Positions 1 through 5,877 of a stretch of DNA of 15,995 nucleotides are shown here, one piece after another. The position numbers and the translations under genes are program-made. Below the pieces are notes generated by a model. That model was not told where the DNA came from and searched no databases. It saw only the letters and a list, made by a program, of their open reading frames with translations. Numbering within the stretch: position 1 is the stretch's first letter; every line of letters starts with the position of its first letter. The stretch is from Acetobacteraceae bacterium (GTDB lineage: Bacteria > Pseudomonadota > Alphaproteobacteria > Acetobacterales > Acetobacteraceae): positions 1-15,995 of the forward strand of contig CANFIE010000040.1 of NCBI GenBank assembly GCA_947446625.1, written 5' to 3'.

Positions 1-152
1 ACACCCTGGTGGTCTGCCACTGGGGCTTCATCCTGGCGATGACCGGGGAGCGCAAGCAGAACGGCGAATGGCTGCGCTGCAACCCGCAGGAACCGCCGCC
101 GAGCAACATTGTTTGGCGGCAATACCAGCCCCCGGCCAAGCCGGCGGGCTGA
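1..152 (+). CDS. Histidine phosphatase family protein, C-terminal fragment
   Basis: Only the last 49 codons are present; the reading frame runs from base 3 to a TGA at 150-152, and the 5' part lies outside the window. The fragment opens with TLVVCHWGFILAMTG, which resembles the hydrophobic strand, second catalytic His and Gly of the histidine phosphatase (phosphoglycerate-mutase-like) superfamily. A proline-rich tail (NPQEPPPSNIVW then PPAKPAG) follows. Such enzymes transfer or remove phosphoryl groups through a phospho-histidine; the first RHG motif is upstream of the window, so neither substrate nor activity can be judged. The gene lies 68 bases upstream of secB on the same strand and may share its transcript. 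The assignment rests on a single short motif. Confidence 0.55.
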   Translation, partial: TLVVCHWGFILAMTGERKQNGEWLRCNPQEPPPSNIVWRQYQPPAKPAG

Positions 153-192
153 GCCCCACCCTTCCAGCCCCGCACCCCACGTGCTAGGCGCC

Positions 193-216
193 CGGCACCG
201 CAAGCATAAGGTGCCG
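193..216 (+). promoter_or_regulatory. Stem-loop carrying the secB Shine-Dalgarno
   Basis: The 7-base arms CGGCACC (193-199) and GGTGCCG (210-216) pair perfectly around the loop GCAAGCATAA. The best ribosome-binding sequence of secB, AAGGTG at 208-213, lies partly in the 3' arm, and the stem ends 4 bases before the ATG at 221. In RNA this hairpin could mask the site and limit secB translation. This is inferred from sequence only; in DNA this rich in G+C such hairpins also arise by chance. Confidence 0.35.
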
Positions 217-220
217 CGCC

Positions 221-706
221 ATGTCCGATATGCCCGCCCCGCAGGCCGCCAATGGCGACCCCGCCCAGGGCCCCCTGGTCCTGAACATCCAGTACACCAA
301 GGACCTTTCGTTCGAGGTTCCCGGCGCGCCGGAAATCTTCGCCACCCTGCGCGAGCCGCCGCGCGTTGACCTGCAGCTGGATGTGCAGGCCCGCCCGATG
401 CAGGAAGGCGGCAACGTCTATGAAGTGTCGCTGCAGATCCGCGCCGACGCCCAGGCCCAGGGCCAGCCCTGCTTCATCGCCGAGCTGGTCTATTGCGGCA
501 TCTTCACCATCAATGTGGAGCCGGACGTGCTGGAGCCGGTGCTGCTGGTGGAATGCCCGCGCCTGCTCTTCCCCTTCGCCCGCAACATCCTGGCCGAAGT
601 CACCCGCGAAGGCGGCTTCCCCCCGGTCATGCTGCAGCCCATCGACTTCGTCGCCCTGTGGCAGCAGCGCCGTGGCGAGGGCGTCAGCCAGGTTGGCAAC
701 GCCTGA
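221..706 (+). CDS. secB: Protein-export chaperone SecB
   Basis: The 161-residue product has the usual length for SecB. SecB is a cytosolic homotetramer that holds preproteins unfolded and hands them to SecA at the SecYEG translocon. Recognisable SecB stretches are LNIQYTKDLSFEVPGAP (about residues 21-37), ELVYCGIFTINVEP (about 88-101), LLVECPRLLFPFARNIL (about 107-123) and GGFPPVMLQPIDFVALW (about 130-146). The last of these is the conserved C-terminal part. The first ATG fits the family N-terminus (a short acidic/polar lead before the first beta strand) and has a modest AAGGTG site 7 bases upstream that sits in a hairpin. A large inverted repeat at 741-785 follows the gene and may end its transcript. 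Confidence 0.95.
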   Translation: MSDMPAPQAANGDPAQGPLVLNIQYTKDLSFEVPGAPEIFATLREPPRVDLQLDVQARPMQEGGNVYEVSLQIRADAQAQGQPCFIAELVYCGIFTINVEPDVLEPVLLVECPRLLFPFARNILAEVTREGGFPPVMLQPIDFVALWQQRRGEGVSQVGNA

Positions 707-740
707 GGCCACCAGCCTCGCCCGAGTCCCGGGCCTGCTC

Positions 741-785
741 GGCCAGGGCGTGGTCGCTTCAGCCTGAAGCGATCGCACCCTGGCC
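741..785. repeat. Long imperfect inverted repeat, copy 1 of a palindromic element
   Basis: The 22-base arms 741-762 and 764-785 flank a single central C at 763. Pairing is perfect over the inner nine (TCGCTTCAG / CTGAAGCGA) and outer eight (GGCCAGGG / CCCTGGCC) positions. Of the three middle differences, two would be G-U pairs in RNA and one a C-A mismatch. The inner half reappears at 2221-2243, with differences that are almost all transitions. It begins 35 bases after the secB stop, so it could act as a transcription end or RNA-stabilising hairpin, but no T-run follows it. A dispersed REP-like element is equally possible. Confidence 0.6.
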
Positions 786-960
786 GCAGTCAATTTGCAC
801 GCTTGGGAGTTCGTTCCGGCGCCATGCACCAATTTTCGCGGTGCGTCCCACAGGTCGATACGCCCATAGGTTGAATTCTGTGGATAAACTTCCCGCACGA
901 ACTTGAAACGTTAACCAATTCGATATCCAATCGTCCTCAGGGAAAATCCCGGGGGACCGC
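786..960 (+). promoter_or_regulatory. Probable promoter region of the sugar cluster
   Basis: This stretch is clearly less G+C-rich than its surroundings and lies directly upstream of the first sugar-cluster gene. It holds TTGAAA at 903-908, a plausible -35, but the best -10-like hexamer (TATCCA, 924-929) is weak and its 15-base spacing is short, so no exact promoter is claimed. A perfect DnaA-box 9-mer lies at 879-887. The purine stretch GGGGGA at 951-956 is the likely ribosome-binding site for the ATG at 961. No coding frame here looks real. Confidence 0.35.
879..887 (-). other. Perfect consensus DnaA box (isolated)
   Basis: The + strand reads TGTGGATAA, which is TTATCCACA on the minus strand and matches the strict bacterial DnaA-box consensus at all nine positions. 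No second box of this quality is seen in the window, so it does not mark an origin. It could be a DnaA-responsive site upstream of the gene at 961 or a chance match. Confidence 0.4.
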
Positions 961-2184
961 ATGGCTCGTCTTTGGCCAGTACCGCTACCCAACGCCGCGC
1001 AACCGGCGCCCATTTCGCTGCGCCACAGCCTGCCGCAGCCCACGCCCACCAATATCTGGCTCTCGCCGCCGCATCTGGCGGGGGGCGAAATGGCCGCGCT
1101 GCAAGCCACGCTCGAATCCGGCTGGGTCGCCCCGGCCGGTCCGGTACCGGCGGCGTTTGAAACCGCCATCGCGGAGGCCACCGGCTTCCCGCATGTCGTC
1201 GCCGTCGCCTCCGGCACCGCCGCGCTGCACCTGGCGTATCGCTGCCTGGACCTGCAACCGGGGGACGAGGTCTGGACCACCACCCTCACCTTCGTCGCCT
1301 CCATCGCCCCCGCCGTGCAAATGGGCGCCCGCCCCCGCTTCCTGGATGTCTCGCCCGAAAGCTGGACGCTGGACCCCAACCTGCTGGCCGAAGCCCTGGC
1401 CAAGGCGGGCCGCGCCGGCAAGCTGCCCCGCGCCGTGGTCCCGGTGGATCTTTACGGCCAATGCGCCGAACTCGACACCATCCGCGCCATCTGTGACCGT
1501 TGGGGCGTGGCCGTGCTGAGCGACAGTGCCGGCGGCATGGGCGCGCTGCATCATGGCCGCCATGCCGGGCGCGGCGCGCAGCTCGCCGCCTTCAGCTTCA
1601 ACGGCAACAAGATCATCACCGCCGGCGGCGGCGGCGCCTTGGCCAGCGAGGATGCCGGCCTCATCGCCCGCGCCCGCCATTTGGCCACCCAGGCCAAGGA
1701 ACCGGGGCCGCACTACCAGCACGAAACCACCGGCTTTTCCTATGGCCTGTCCTCGGTGCTGGCCGCCGTGGGGCTGGCCCAGCTGCCGGCGCTGGAAAGC
1801 CGGGTCCAGGCCCGCCGCGCCCTGTTTGAGGGCTATCGCCGTGGCCTCGCCGGCCTGCCCGGCCTGCGCTTCATGCCCGAACCCGCCTGGGCCCGCAGCA
1901 GCCGCTGGCTCACCGCCCTGCTGGTCAACCCGGCCGAATTCGGCGCCGACCGCGAGACCATCCGCCACGCCTTGGCCCAGGCCGGCATTGAAAGCCGCCC
2001 GGTCTGGAAGCCGCTGCACCTGCAACCCGTGTTCCGCGGCGCCGGGCTGCTGGGCGGCAAGGGCCGCAGCAGCGTGGCGGCGGATTTGTTCGAGCACGGC
2101 CTCTGCCTGCCCTCCGGCAGCGCCCTCTCCGCCAGCGATCAGGCCCGCATCATCGGCATTATCCGCCACTGCCACCCCGGCTAA
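961..2184 (+). CDS. PLP-dependent sugar aminotransferase, DegT/DnrJ/EryC1/StrS family, EpsN/PglE-like
   Basis: The 407-residue product resembles EpsN/PglE transaminases, which convert a UDP-4-keto-6-deoxy-HexNAc to the 4-amino sugar using PLP. Family signatures in order are LSPPHLAGGEM (about 34-44), SGTAALHLAY (84-93), the PLP-pyridine Asp in LSDSAG (D188), the Schiff-base lysine in SFNGNKIITAGGGG (K217), HLATQAKEPGPHYQHE (about 228-243) and LSSVLAAVGLAQL. Two usual motifs are altered: EDAAE(A/S)LG reads SDSAGGMG, and NYRMSN reads SYGLSS. The start has a GGGGGA site 4 bases upstream. It gives about 30 residues ahead of the usual N-terminus, and no other ATG fits better. Its natural partner is the 4,6-dehydratase at 5878. 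PLP enzyme identity is secure; the exact sugar is inferred. Confidence 0.85.
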   Translation: MARLWPVPLPNAAQPAPISLRHSLPQPTPTNIWLSPPHLAGGEMAALQATLESGWVAPAGPVPAAFETAIAEATGFPHVVAVASGTAALHLAYRCLDLQPGDEVWTTTLTFVASIAPAVQMGARPRFLDVSPESWTLDPNLLAEALAKAGRAGKLPRAVVPVDLYGQCAELDTIRAICDRWGVAVLSDSAGGMGALHHGRHAGRGAQLAAFSFNGNKIITAGGGGALASEDAGLIARARHLATQAKEPGPHYQHETTGFSYGLSSVLAAVGLAQLPALESRVQARRALFEGYRRGLAGLPGLRFMPEPAWARSSRWLTALLVNPAEFGADRETIRHALAQAGIESRPVWKPLHLQPVFRGAGLLGGKGRSSVAADLFEHGLCLPSGSALSASDQARIIGIIRHCHPG

Positions 2185-2220
2185 GCACCCCCAGCCCGTA
2201 ACCAGCAATCCCTGGAGCCT

Positions 2221-2243
2221 GACCGCTTCAGCTTGAAGTGATC
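2221..2243. repeat. Palindromic element, copy 2
   Basis: The 11-base imperfect arms 2221-2231 (GACCGCTTCAG) and 2233-2243 (TTGAAGTGATC) flank a central C. It matches the core of the element at 741-785: GCTTCAGC is identical in the left half, and TGAAG(C/T)GATC in the right half. The differences are mainly C/T or G/A transitions that keep most pairing possible as G-U. It sits in the 67-base gap between the aminotransferase and the first glycosyltransferase, ending 8 bases before that gene's ATG, where it could influence translation or processing. Confidence 0.5.
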
Positions 2244-2251
2244 ACGCCCGA

Positions 2252-3496
2252 ATGGCCTCCGGCTCCGCGCCACCCCGGCGCATTCTCTACCTGCACCAGC
2301 ATTTCTCCACCCCGGCCGGCGCCACCGCCACGCGCAGCCACGCCCTGGCCGGCGCCCTGGCGGCGCGGGGCCATGCCGTCACCCTGGCCTGCGGCCAATA
2401 TGCCGGCGCGCATACCGGGCTGCAGGGCGGCTTCCAGGCCGGCCGGCGCGAAGGCCGCGTGGGTAGCTTCCGCGTGGTGGAATTCGCCATTCCCTGCGGC
2501 AATGCCCAAGCCCTGCGCGCCCGGACCGGCGCCTTCCTGCGCTACGCCAGCCGCGCCACCGCACTGGCCCTGGCCGAGCCCTGGGACCTCGTCATCGCCT
2601 CCTCCACCCCGCTCACCGTGGCGCTGCCCGCCTTGGCCGCCCGCCGGCTGCGCGGCACGCCTTTCCTGTTCGAAATCCGCGACCCCTGGCCCGAACTGCC
2701 CCGCGCCATGGGCCAGGGCAACCCCGCCCTGTGGTGGGGCATGGACCGGCTGGCCAATGCCGCCTGCCGCCGCGCCGCCGGGGTGGTGGCGCTCAGCGAG
2801 GGCATGGCCGGCACCGCCCTGGCCCATGGCGCCGCCGCCGCCCGGCTCAGCGTGGTGCCCAATGGCTGCGACCTGCATCTGTTCGGCCCGCACATCGCCC
2901 CCTGGCGCCCGGCCGAGGCCGCTTCCTGGGAAATCCTCGCCACCTATGCCGGCGCGCATGGCCCGGCGAATGGGCTGCACCAGTTGCTGGATACCGCCGC
3001 CTGGTTGCAGGCCCGCGGCCATACCGGCATCCGCCTGCTGCTGGTCGGCCAGGGCGCCGAGAAAGCCGGCTTGCAGGCCCGCGCCACCGCCCAGGGCCTC
3101 ACCAACGTCACCTTCCTCGACCCGCTCTCAAAAACCCGCCTCGCCGGGTTGCTGGCCGGCAGCCAGGTGGCGCTGCATTGCCTGGCGCCGCACCCCGCCT
3201 TCGCCGAATACACGGCGCCCAACAAGCTGATGGACGCCCTGGCCGCCGGCCTGCCCGTGGTCACCAACGTGCCCGGCCATGCCGCCCGGGTGGTGGCGGA
3301 AGGCCCCTCGGGCCTGGCCGTACCGCCGGCCGACCCCGCCGCCATGGCCCAGGCCCTGCTGCACCTGGCCGAGGCCAGCGGCCAGCGCCTGGCCATGGGC
3401 CGCGCCGCCCGGCAACAGGCGGTGCGCCGCTGGGACCGCCGGCTGCTGGCACAACGCTTCTGCGCCGCCGCCGAACAAGCCGCCCACCGGCCATGA
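2252..3496 (+). CDS. Glycosyltransferase family 4 (GT-B), WbuB-like
   Basis: The 414-residue protein has GT-B architecture and would transfer a sugar from a nucleotide donor to a lipid-linked or surface glycan on the cytoplasmic side of the membrane. The N-terminal acceptor domain starts ILYLHQHFSTPAGATATRSH (about 11-30), a pattern seen in WbuB-type GT4 enzymes, and contains EIRDPWPE (about 141-148). The C-terminal donor domain has the retaining GT4 E-x7-E-type region EYTAPNKLMDALAAGLPVV starting at E319. The ATG has only a weak Shine-Dalgarno, and a palindrome ends 8 bases upstream of it. It overlaps the next glycosyltransferase by ATGA, which suggests translational coupling. The family is secure; donor and acceptor are unknown. 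Confidence 0.85.
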   Translation: MASGSAPPRRILYLHQHFSTPAGATATRSHALAGALAARGHAVTLACGQYAGAHTGLQGGFQAGRREGRVGSFRVVEFAIPCGNAQALRARTGAFLRYASRATALALAEPWDLVIASSTPLTVALPALAARRLRGTPFLFEIRDPWPELPRAMGQGNPALWWGMDRLANAACRRAAGVVALSEGMAGTALAHGAAAARLSVVPNGCDLHLFGPHIAPWRPAEAASWEILATYAGAHGPANGLHQLLDTAAWLQARGHTGIRLLLVGQGAEKAGLQARATAQGLTNVTFLDPLSKTRLAGLLAGSQVALHCLAPHPAFAEYTAPNKLMDALAAGLPVVTNVPGHAARVVAEGPSGLAVPPADPAAMAQALLHLAEASGQRLAMGRAARQQAVRRWDRRLLAQRFCAAAEQAAHRP

Positions 3497-4713
3497 CCGC
3501 CCCGCTGGTCTGCATGCTCTCAGCCGCCCATCCGGCCACCGATGTGCGGGTGGTGGGCAAGCAGGGCGCCGCCCTGGCCGCCGCCGGCTGGCGCGTGCTG
3601 CATCTCTGCCCGGCCCAGCCGCAGGCCCCCGCCATGGCCTCGGGCGTTGCCATCCAGGGCTTTCCCCACACCCGAGGCTGGCGCGGCCGGGTGCTCGGCA
3701 TTCCCGCCCTGGCCCGCCGCGCCGCCGCCACCGGCGCCGCCGTGCTGCACGCGCATGAACCGGATTCCTGGCTGGCCGCCTGGCTCGCCGCCCGCCGCAC
3801 CGGCGCCCGCCTGGTGCTGGACGTGCATGAGCATTACCCCAGCCGGCTGAACCCCTATCTGCCCCGCCCGCTGCGCCCGCTGCTGGGTCCGCTGGCCCGC
3901 GCCGGGCTGGCCGCCTTCTGCCGCTGGGCCGCCCGCCGCGCCCATGCCGTGGTTCTGGCGAAGGACGGCCTGGCCGCTGATTTCGCCCCCGCCCCGCGCC
4001 TGGTGCCGGTGCGCAATTACGCTCTGCCCCTGGCCATCACCCCGCGCCGCCACGCTGAACGCCCGCTGACCCTGCTGCATCTGGGCGCGCTGGGCCGCAG
4101 CCGTGGCTGGCCGGAAATGCTCGCCGCCCTCGCCCTCTGCCCGCCCGAAACCCGGCTGCACCTCGTCGGTCGCTTCACCGATGACTCCGAGGCCGAATTC
4201 AACGCCCGCGCCGTCACCCTCGGCCTGGCGCCGCGCATCACCACCACGCCCTGGCTGCCGCACGCCGCCGCCCTGGCCGCCGCCGCCCAGGCCGATATCG
4301 GTCTGGTACTGTTCCAACCCGGCGAGGCCAACCACACCCTGGCCCTGCCGCACAAACTGTTTGATTGCATGCTGGCAGGCCTGCCCATCATCGCCCCGGC
4401 CTTCGCCACCGAGGTTGCCGGCATCATCCAGGCCGCCGGCTGTGGCGAGTTGGTGGACAGCGCCGACCCCGCCGCCATCGCCGCCGCCGTGGCCGCCCTG
4501 GCCAGCCCGGCCCGGCGGCAGGCACTGGGCCAGGCCGGCCGCACCGCCGCCCTCGGCCCCTTCGGCTGGCCGGCCGAGGCCGAACGTCTCACCGCCCTGT
4601 ACCGCGAGTTGGCGCCGCTTACCGCCGGCCCGGCGCCCGGCGCCCGGCGTCTGAGGGGCGCGAAGCTGCAAGCTTCGCGCACTCAACAAATGCCGCTCAA
4701 CCCGCCGGGTTGA
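3493..4713 (+). CDS. Glycosyltransferase family 4, second enzyme of the pair
   Basis: The 406-residue product starts at the ATG in the ATGA overlap with the upstream gene; the frame is open far upstream, but that part merely shadows the other glycosyltransferase. Seen motifs are DVRVVGKQGAALAAAGW near the N-terminus (binding loop), VLHAHEPDSW (about 81-90), VLDVHEHYPS (about 105-114), LLHLGALGRSRGW at the start of the donor domain, and LALPHKLFDCMLAGLPII (about 285-302), the GT4 nucleotide-sugar region. The role is probably transfer of another sugar to the same glycan; substrates cannot be told. The last ~25 residues are low-complexity, look unlike a GT fold and are encoded by two DNA palindromes (4658-4680 and 4695-4715). 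The gene end overlaps the convergent yghU end by 17 bases. Confidence 0.82.
   Translation: MTAPLVCMLSAAHPATDVRVVGKQGAALAAAGWRVLHLCPAQPQAPAMASGVAIQGFPHTRGWRGRVLGIPALARRAAATGAAVLHAHEPDSWLAAWLAARRTGARLVLDVHEHYPSRLNPYLPRPLRPLLGPLARAGLAAFCRWAARRAHAVVLAKDGLAADFAPAPRLVPVRNYALPLAITPRRHAERPLTLLHLGALGRSRGWPEMLAALALCPPETRLHLVGRFTDDSEAEFNARAVTLGLAPRITTTPWLPHAAALAAAAQADIGLVLFQPGEANHTLALPHKLFDCMLAGLPIIAPAFATEVAGIIQAAGCGELVDSADPAAIAAAVAALASPARRQALGQAGRTAALGPFGWPAEAERLTALYRELAPLTAGPAPGARRLRGAKLQASRTQQMPLNPPG
4658..4680. repeat. Perfect 10-bp-arm inverted repeat inside the glycosyltransferase 3' end
   Basis: The arms GCGCGAAGCT (4658-4667) and AGCTTCGCGC (4671-4680) are perfectly complementary around the 3-base loop GCA. 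The element lies inside the last codons of the + strand glycosyltransferase and 16 bases beyond the stop of the minus strand yghU gene. It may work as a terminator or RNA-end hairpin for the minus strand transcript; no T-run accompanies it on either strand. Confidence 0.55.
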
Positions 4714-4715
4714 GC
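4695..4715. terminator. Perfect palindrome containing both convergent stop codons; possible bidirectional terminator
   Basis: The arms GCTCAACCCG (4695-4704) and CGGGTTGAGC (4706-4715) flank one central C. The TGA of the + strand glycosyltransferase (4711-4713) and the TGA of the minus strand yghU (complement of 4697-4699) sit at mirrored places in the two arms. A strong hairpin where two genes converge suits a bidirectional terminator, although there is no classical T-run. Function is inferred. Confidence 0.45.
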
Positions 4716-5572
4716 TTGTCCTCGGTCTTGGTCTCGAAGTCGCTCGCCTCATGCCGCTCGCGCAGCTGGCTCGCTGGTTCGCCCTGCACCCGGTTCACCA
4801 TGCGGCCGCGCTTCACTGCCGGGCGCTGGGCAATCGCCTCGGCCCAGCGCAGCACGTTCGGGTACTCCTGCACCGAAAGGAAGGTCGCGCTGTCGCCGTA
4901 CAGCGCCCCGCGCACCAGCCCGCCATACCAGGGCCACACCGCCATATCGGCAATGCTGTACTCCGCCCCGGCCAAATAGGCGCTCTCGGCCAGCCGGCGG
5001 TCCAGCACATCCAGCTGGCGCTTGGTTTCCATGGCAAAGCGGTTGATCGGGTACTCCATCTTGAACGGCGCATAGGCATAGAAATGCCCAAACCCGCCGC
5101 CCAGGTAAGGCGCGCTGCCCATCTGCCAGAACAACCACGAAAGACACTCGGCCCGCCCCGCCGTATCGGTGGGCAGGAAGGCGCCGAACTTCTCGGCCAG
5201 GTGCAGCAGAATCGCTCCGCTCTCAAACACCCGTACCGGCGTCGGCCCGCTGCGGTCCAGCAGCGCCGGAATCTTCGAATTCGGGTTCACATCCACAAAG
5301 CCGCTGCCGAATTGCTGGCCATCGCCAATCTTGATCAGCCAGGCATCGTATTCGGCGCCGCTATGGCCCAGGGCCAGCAGCTCCTCCAGCAGAATGGTCA
5401 CCTTCTGCCCGTTGGGCGTGGCCAGGGAATACAGCTGGAACGGGTGCCGCCCCACGGGCAGCGCCTGTTCATGCGTGGCGCCAGCCACCGGCCGGTTGAT
5501 ATTGGCGAAGCGCCCGCCATTCTCCTTGTCCCAAACCCAAACCTTGGGGGGCGTGTATTCGCTGCTGCTCAT
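4697..5572 (-). CDS. yghU: YghU-type glutathione S-transferase / disulfide-bond oxidoreductase
   Basis: The 291-residue product closely follows the E. coli YghU pattern from end to end: PPKVWVWDKENGGRFANINRP near the N-terminus, LPVGRHPFQLYSLATPNGQKV entering the thioredoxin-like domain, VNPNSKIPALLD (cis-Pro loop), FESGAILLHLAEKFG, LGGGFGHFYAYAPFKMEY in the helical domain, IADMAVWPW, and the C-terminal ERHEASDFETKTEDK. YghU proteins bind two glutathiones and reduce disulfides or hydroperoxides in the cytoplasm. The ATG at 5572 was chosen because it gives the family N-terminus (MSSSEYTPPKVW) and has a GGAG-like site upstream; an in-frame TTG at 5599 would only add nine unconserved residues. 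It interrupts the + strand sugar cluster, with no obvious link to it. Confidence 0.93.
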   Translation of the reverse strand: MSSSEYTPPKVWVWDKENGGRFANINRPVAGATHEQALPVGRHPFQLYSLATPNGQKVTILLEELLALGHSGAEYDAWLIKIGDGQQFGSGFVDVNPNSKIPALLDRSGPTPVRVFESGAILLHLAEKFGAFLPTDTAGRAECLSWLFWQMGSAPYLGGGFGHFYAYAPFKMEYPINRFAMETKRQLDVLDRRLAESAYLAGAEYSIADMAVWPWYGGLVRGALYGDSATFLSVQEYPNVLRWAEAIAQRPAVKRGRMVNRVQGEPASQLRERHEASDFETKTEDKLNPAG

Positions 5573-5635
5573 GGACCTGCTCTCCGGGTGTTGCCGCAAA
5601 GAGTGGCGTCGTCACCGGGGCGGCGCAACCCGGGC

Positions 5636-5776
5636 CTACCAATCCATCAGGTAAAACAGCAGGAAGATGGCGGGCGGCAGCAGCACCACGGCAAGGGCAA
5701 CAATGCCACCCCGGCTCGCCCGCTCCTCGCGGTCGGCCTCCCGGTTGGCGCTGAACTCCTTGCCCTGCCACCACAT
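5636..5776 (-). CDS. Small single-span membrane protein of unknown function (46 aa)
   Basis: An ATG (complement of 5774-5776) opens a 46-codon frame ending in TAG (complement of 5636-5638). The N-terminal half, MWWQGKEFSANREADREERA, is highly charged and predicted soluble. The second half, from GGIVALAVVLLPPAIFLLFY, is one continuous hydrophobic segment of about 20 residues ending in LMDW. The charged-then-hydrophobic layout is typical of real small membrane proteins and unlikely from random GC-rich DNA. It lies 63 bases upstream of yghU on the same strand and may be co-transcribed with it. No strong Shine-Dalgarno is visible (CTGGGG just upstream). I do not recognise the family and give no function. 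Confidence 0.55.
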   Translation of the reverse strand: MWWQGKEFSANREADREERASRGGIVALAVVLLPPAIFLLFYLMDW

Positions 5777-5877
5777 GGCCCCAGCGTAATCCCGCCAGGG
5801 CCCGGAATGGAATCCAAATCCATCCGCATGCCGCTCCCCGCTGGAATCGCCCGCCGCCGCGGCCTATAGCGTTTTGC

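Noticed and set aside
879..887. A replication origin at the DnaA box
   Set aside because: There is only one box, with no cluster, no long AT-rich unwinding region and no dnaA, parA or hemE neighbourhood.
2731..3492. Open frame in phase with, and upstream of, the second glycosyltransferase, giving a 660-residue protein
   Set aside because: It overlaps the first glycosyltransferase in another frame and has an Arg/Pro/Gly-rich composition; the ATGA junction at 3493 is the natural start.
3520..4752. 410-codon antisense open frame over the second glycosyltransferase
   Set aside because: Gly/Gln/Ala-rich shadow with no motif; the sense strand gene is clear.
5573..5599. TTG start nine codons upstream of the yghU ATG
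   Set aside because: The added residues are not in the family, and the ATG at 5572 has a better ribosome site and the conserved N-terminus.
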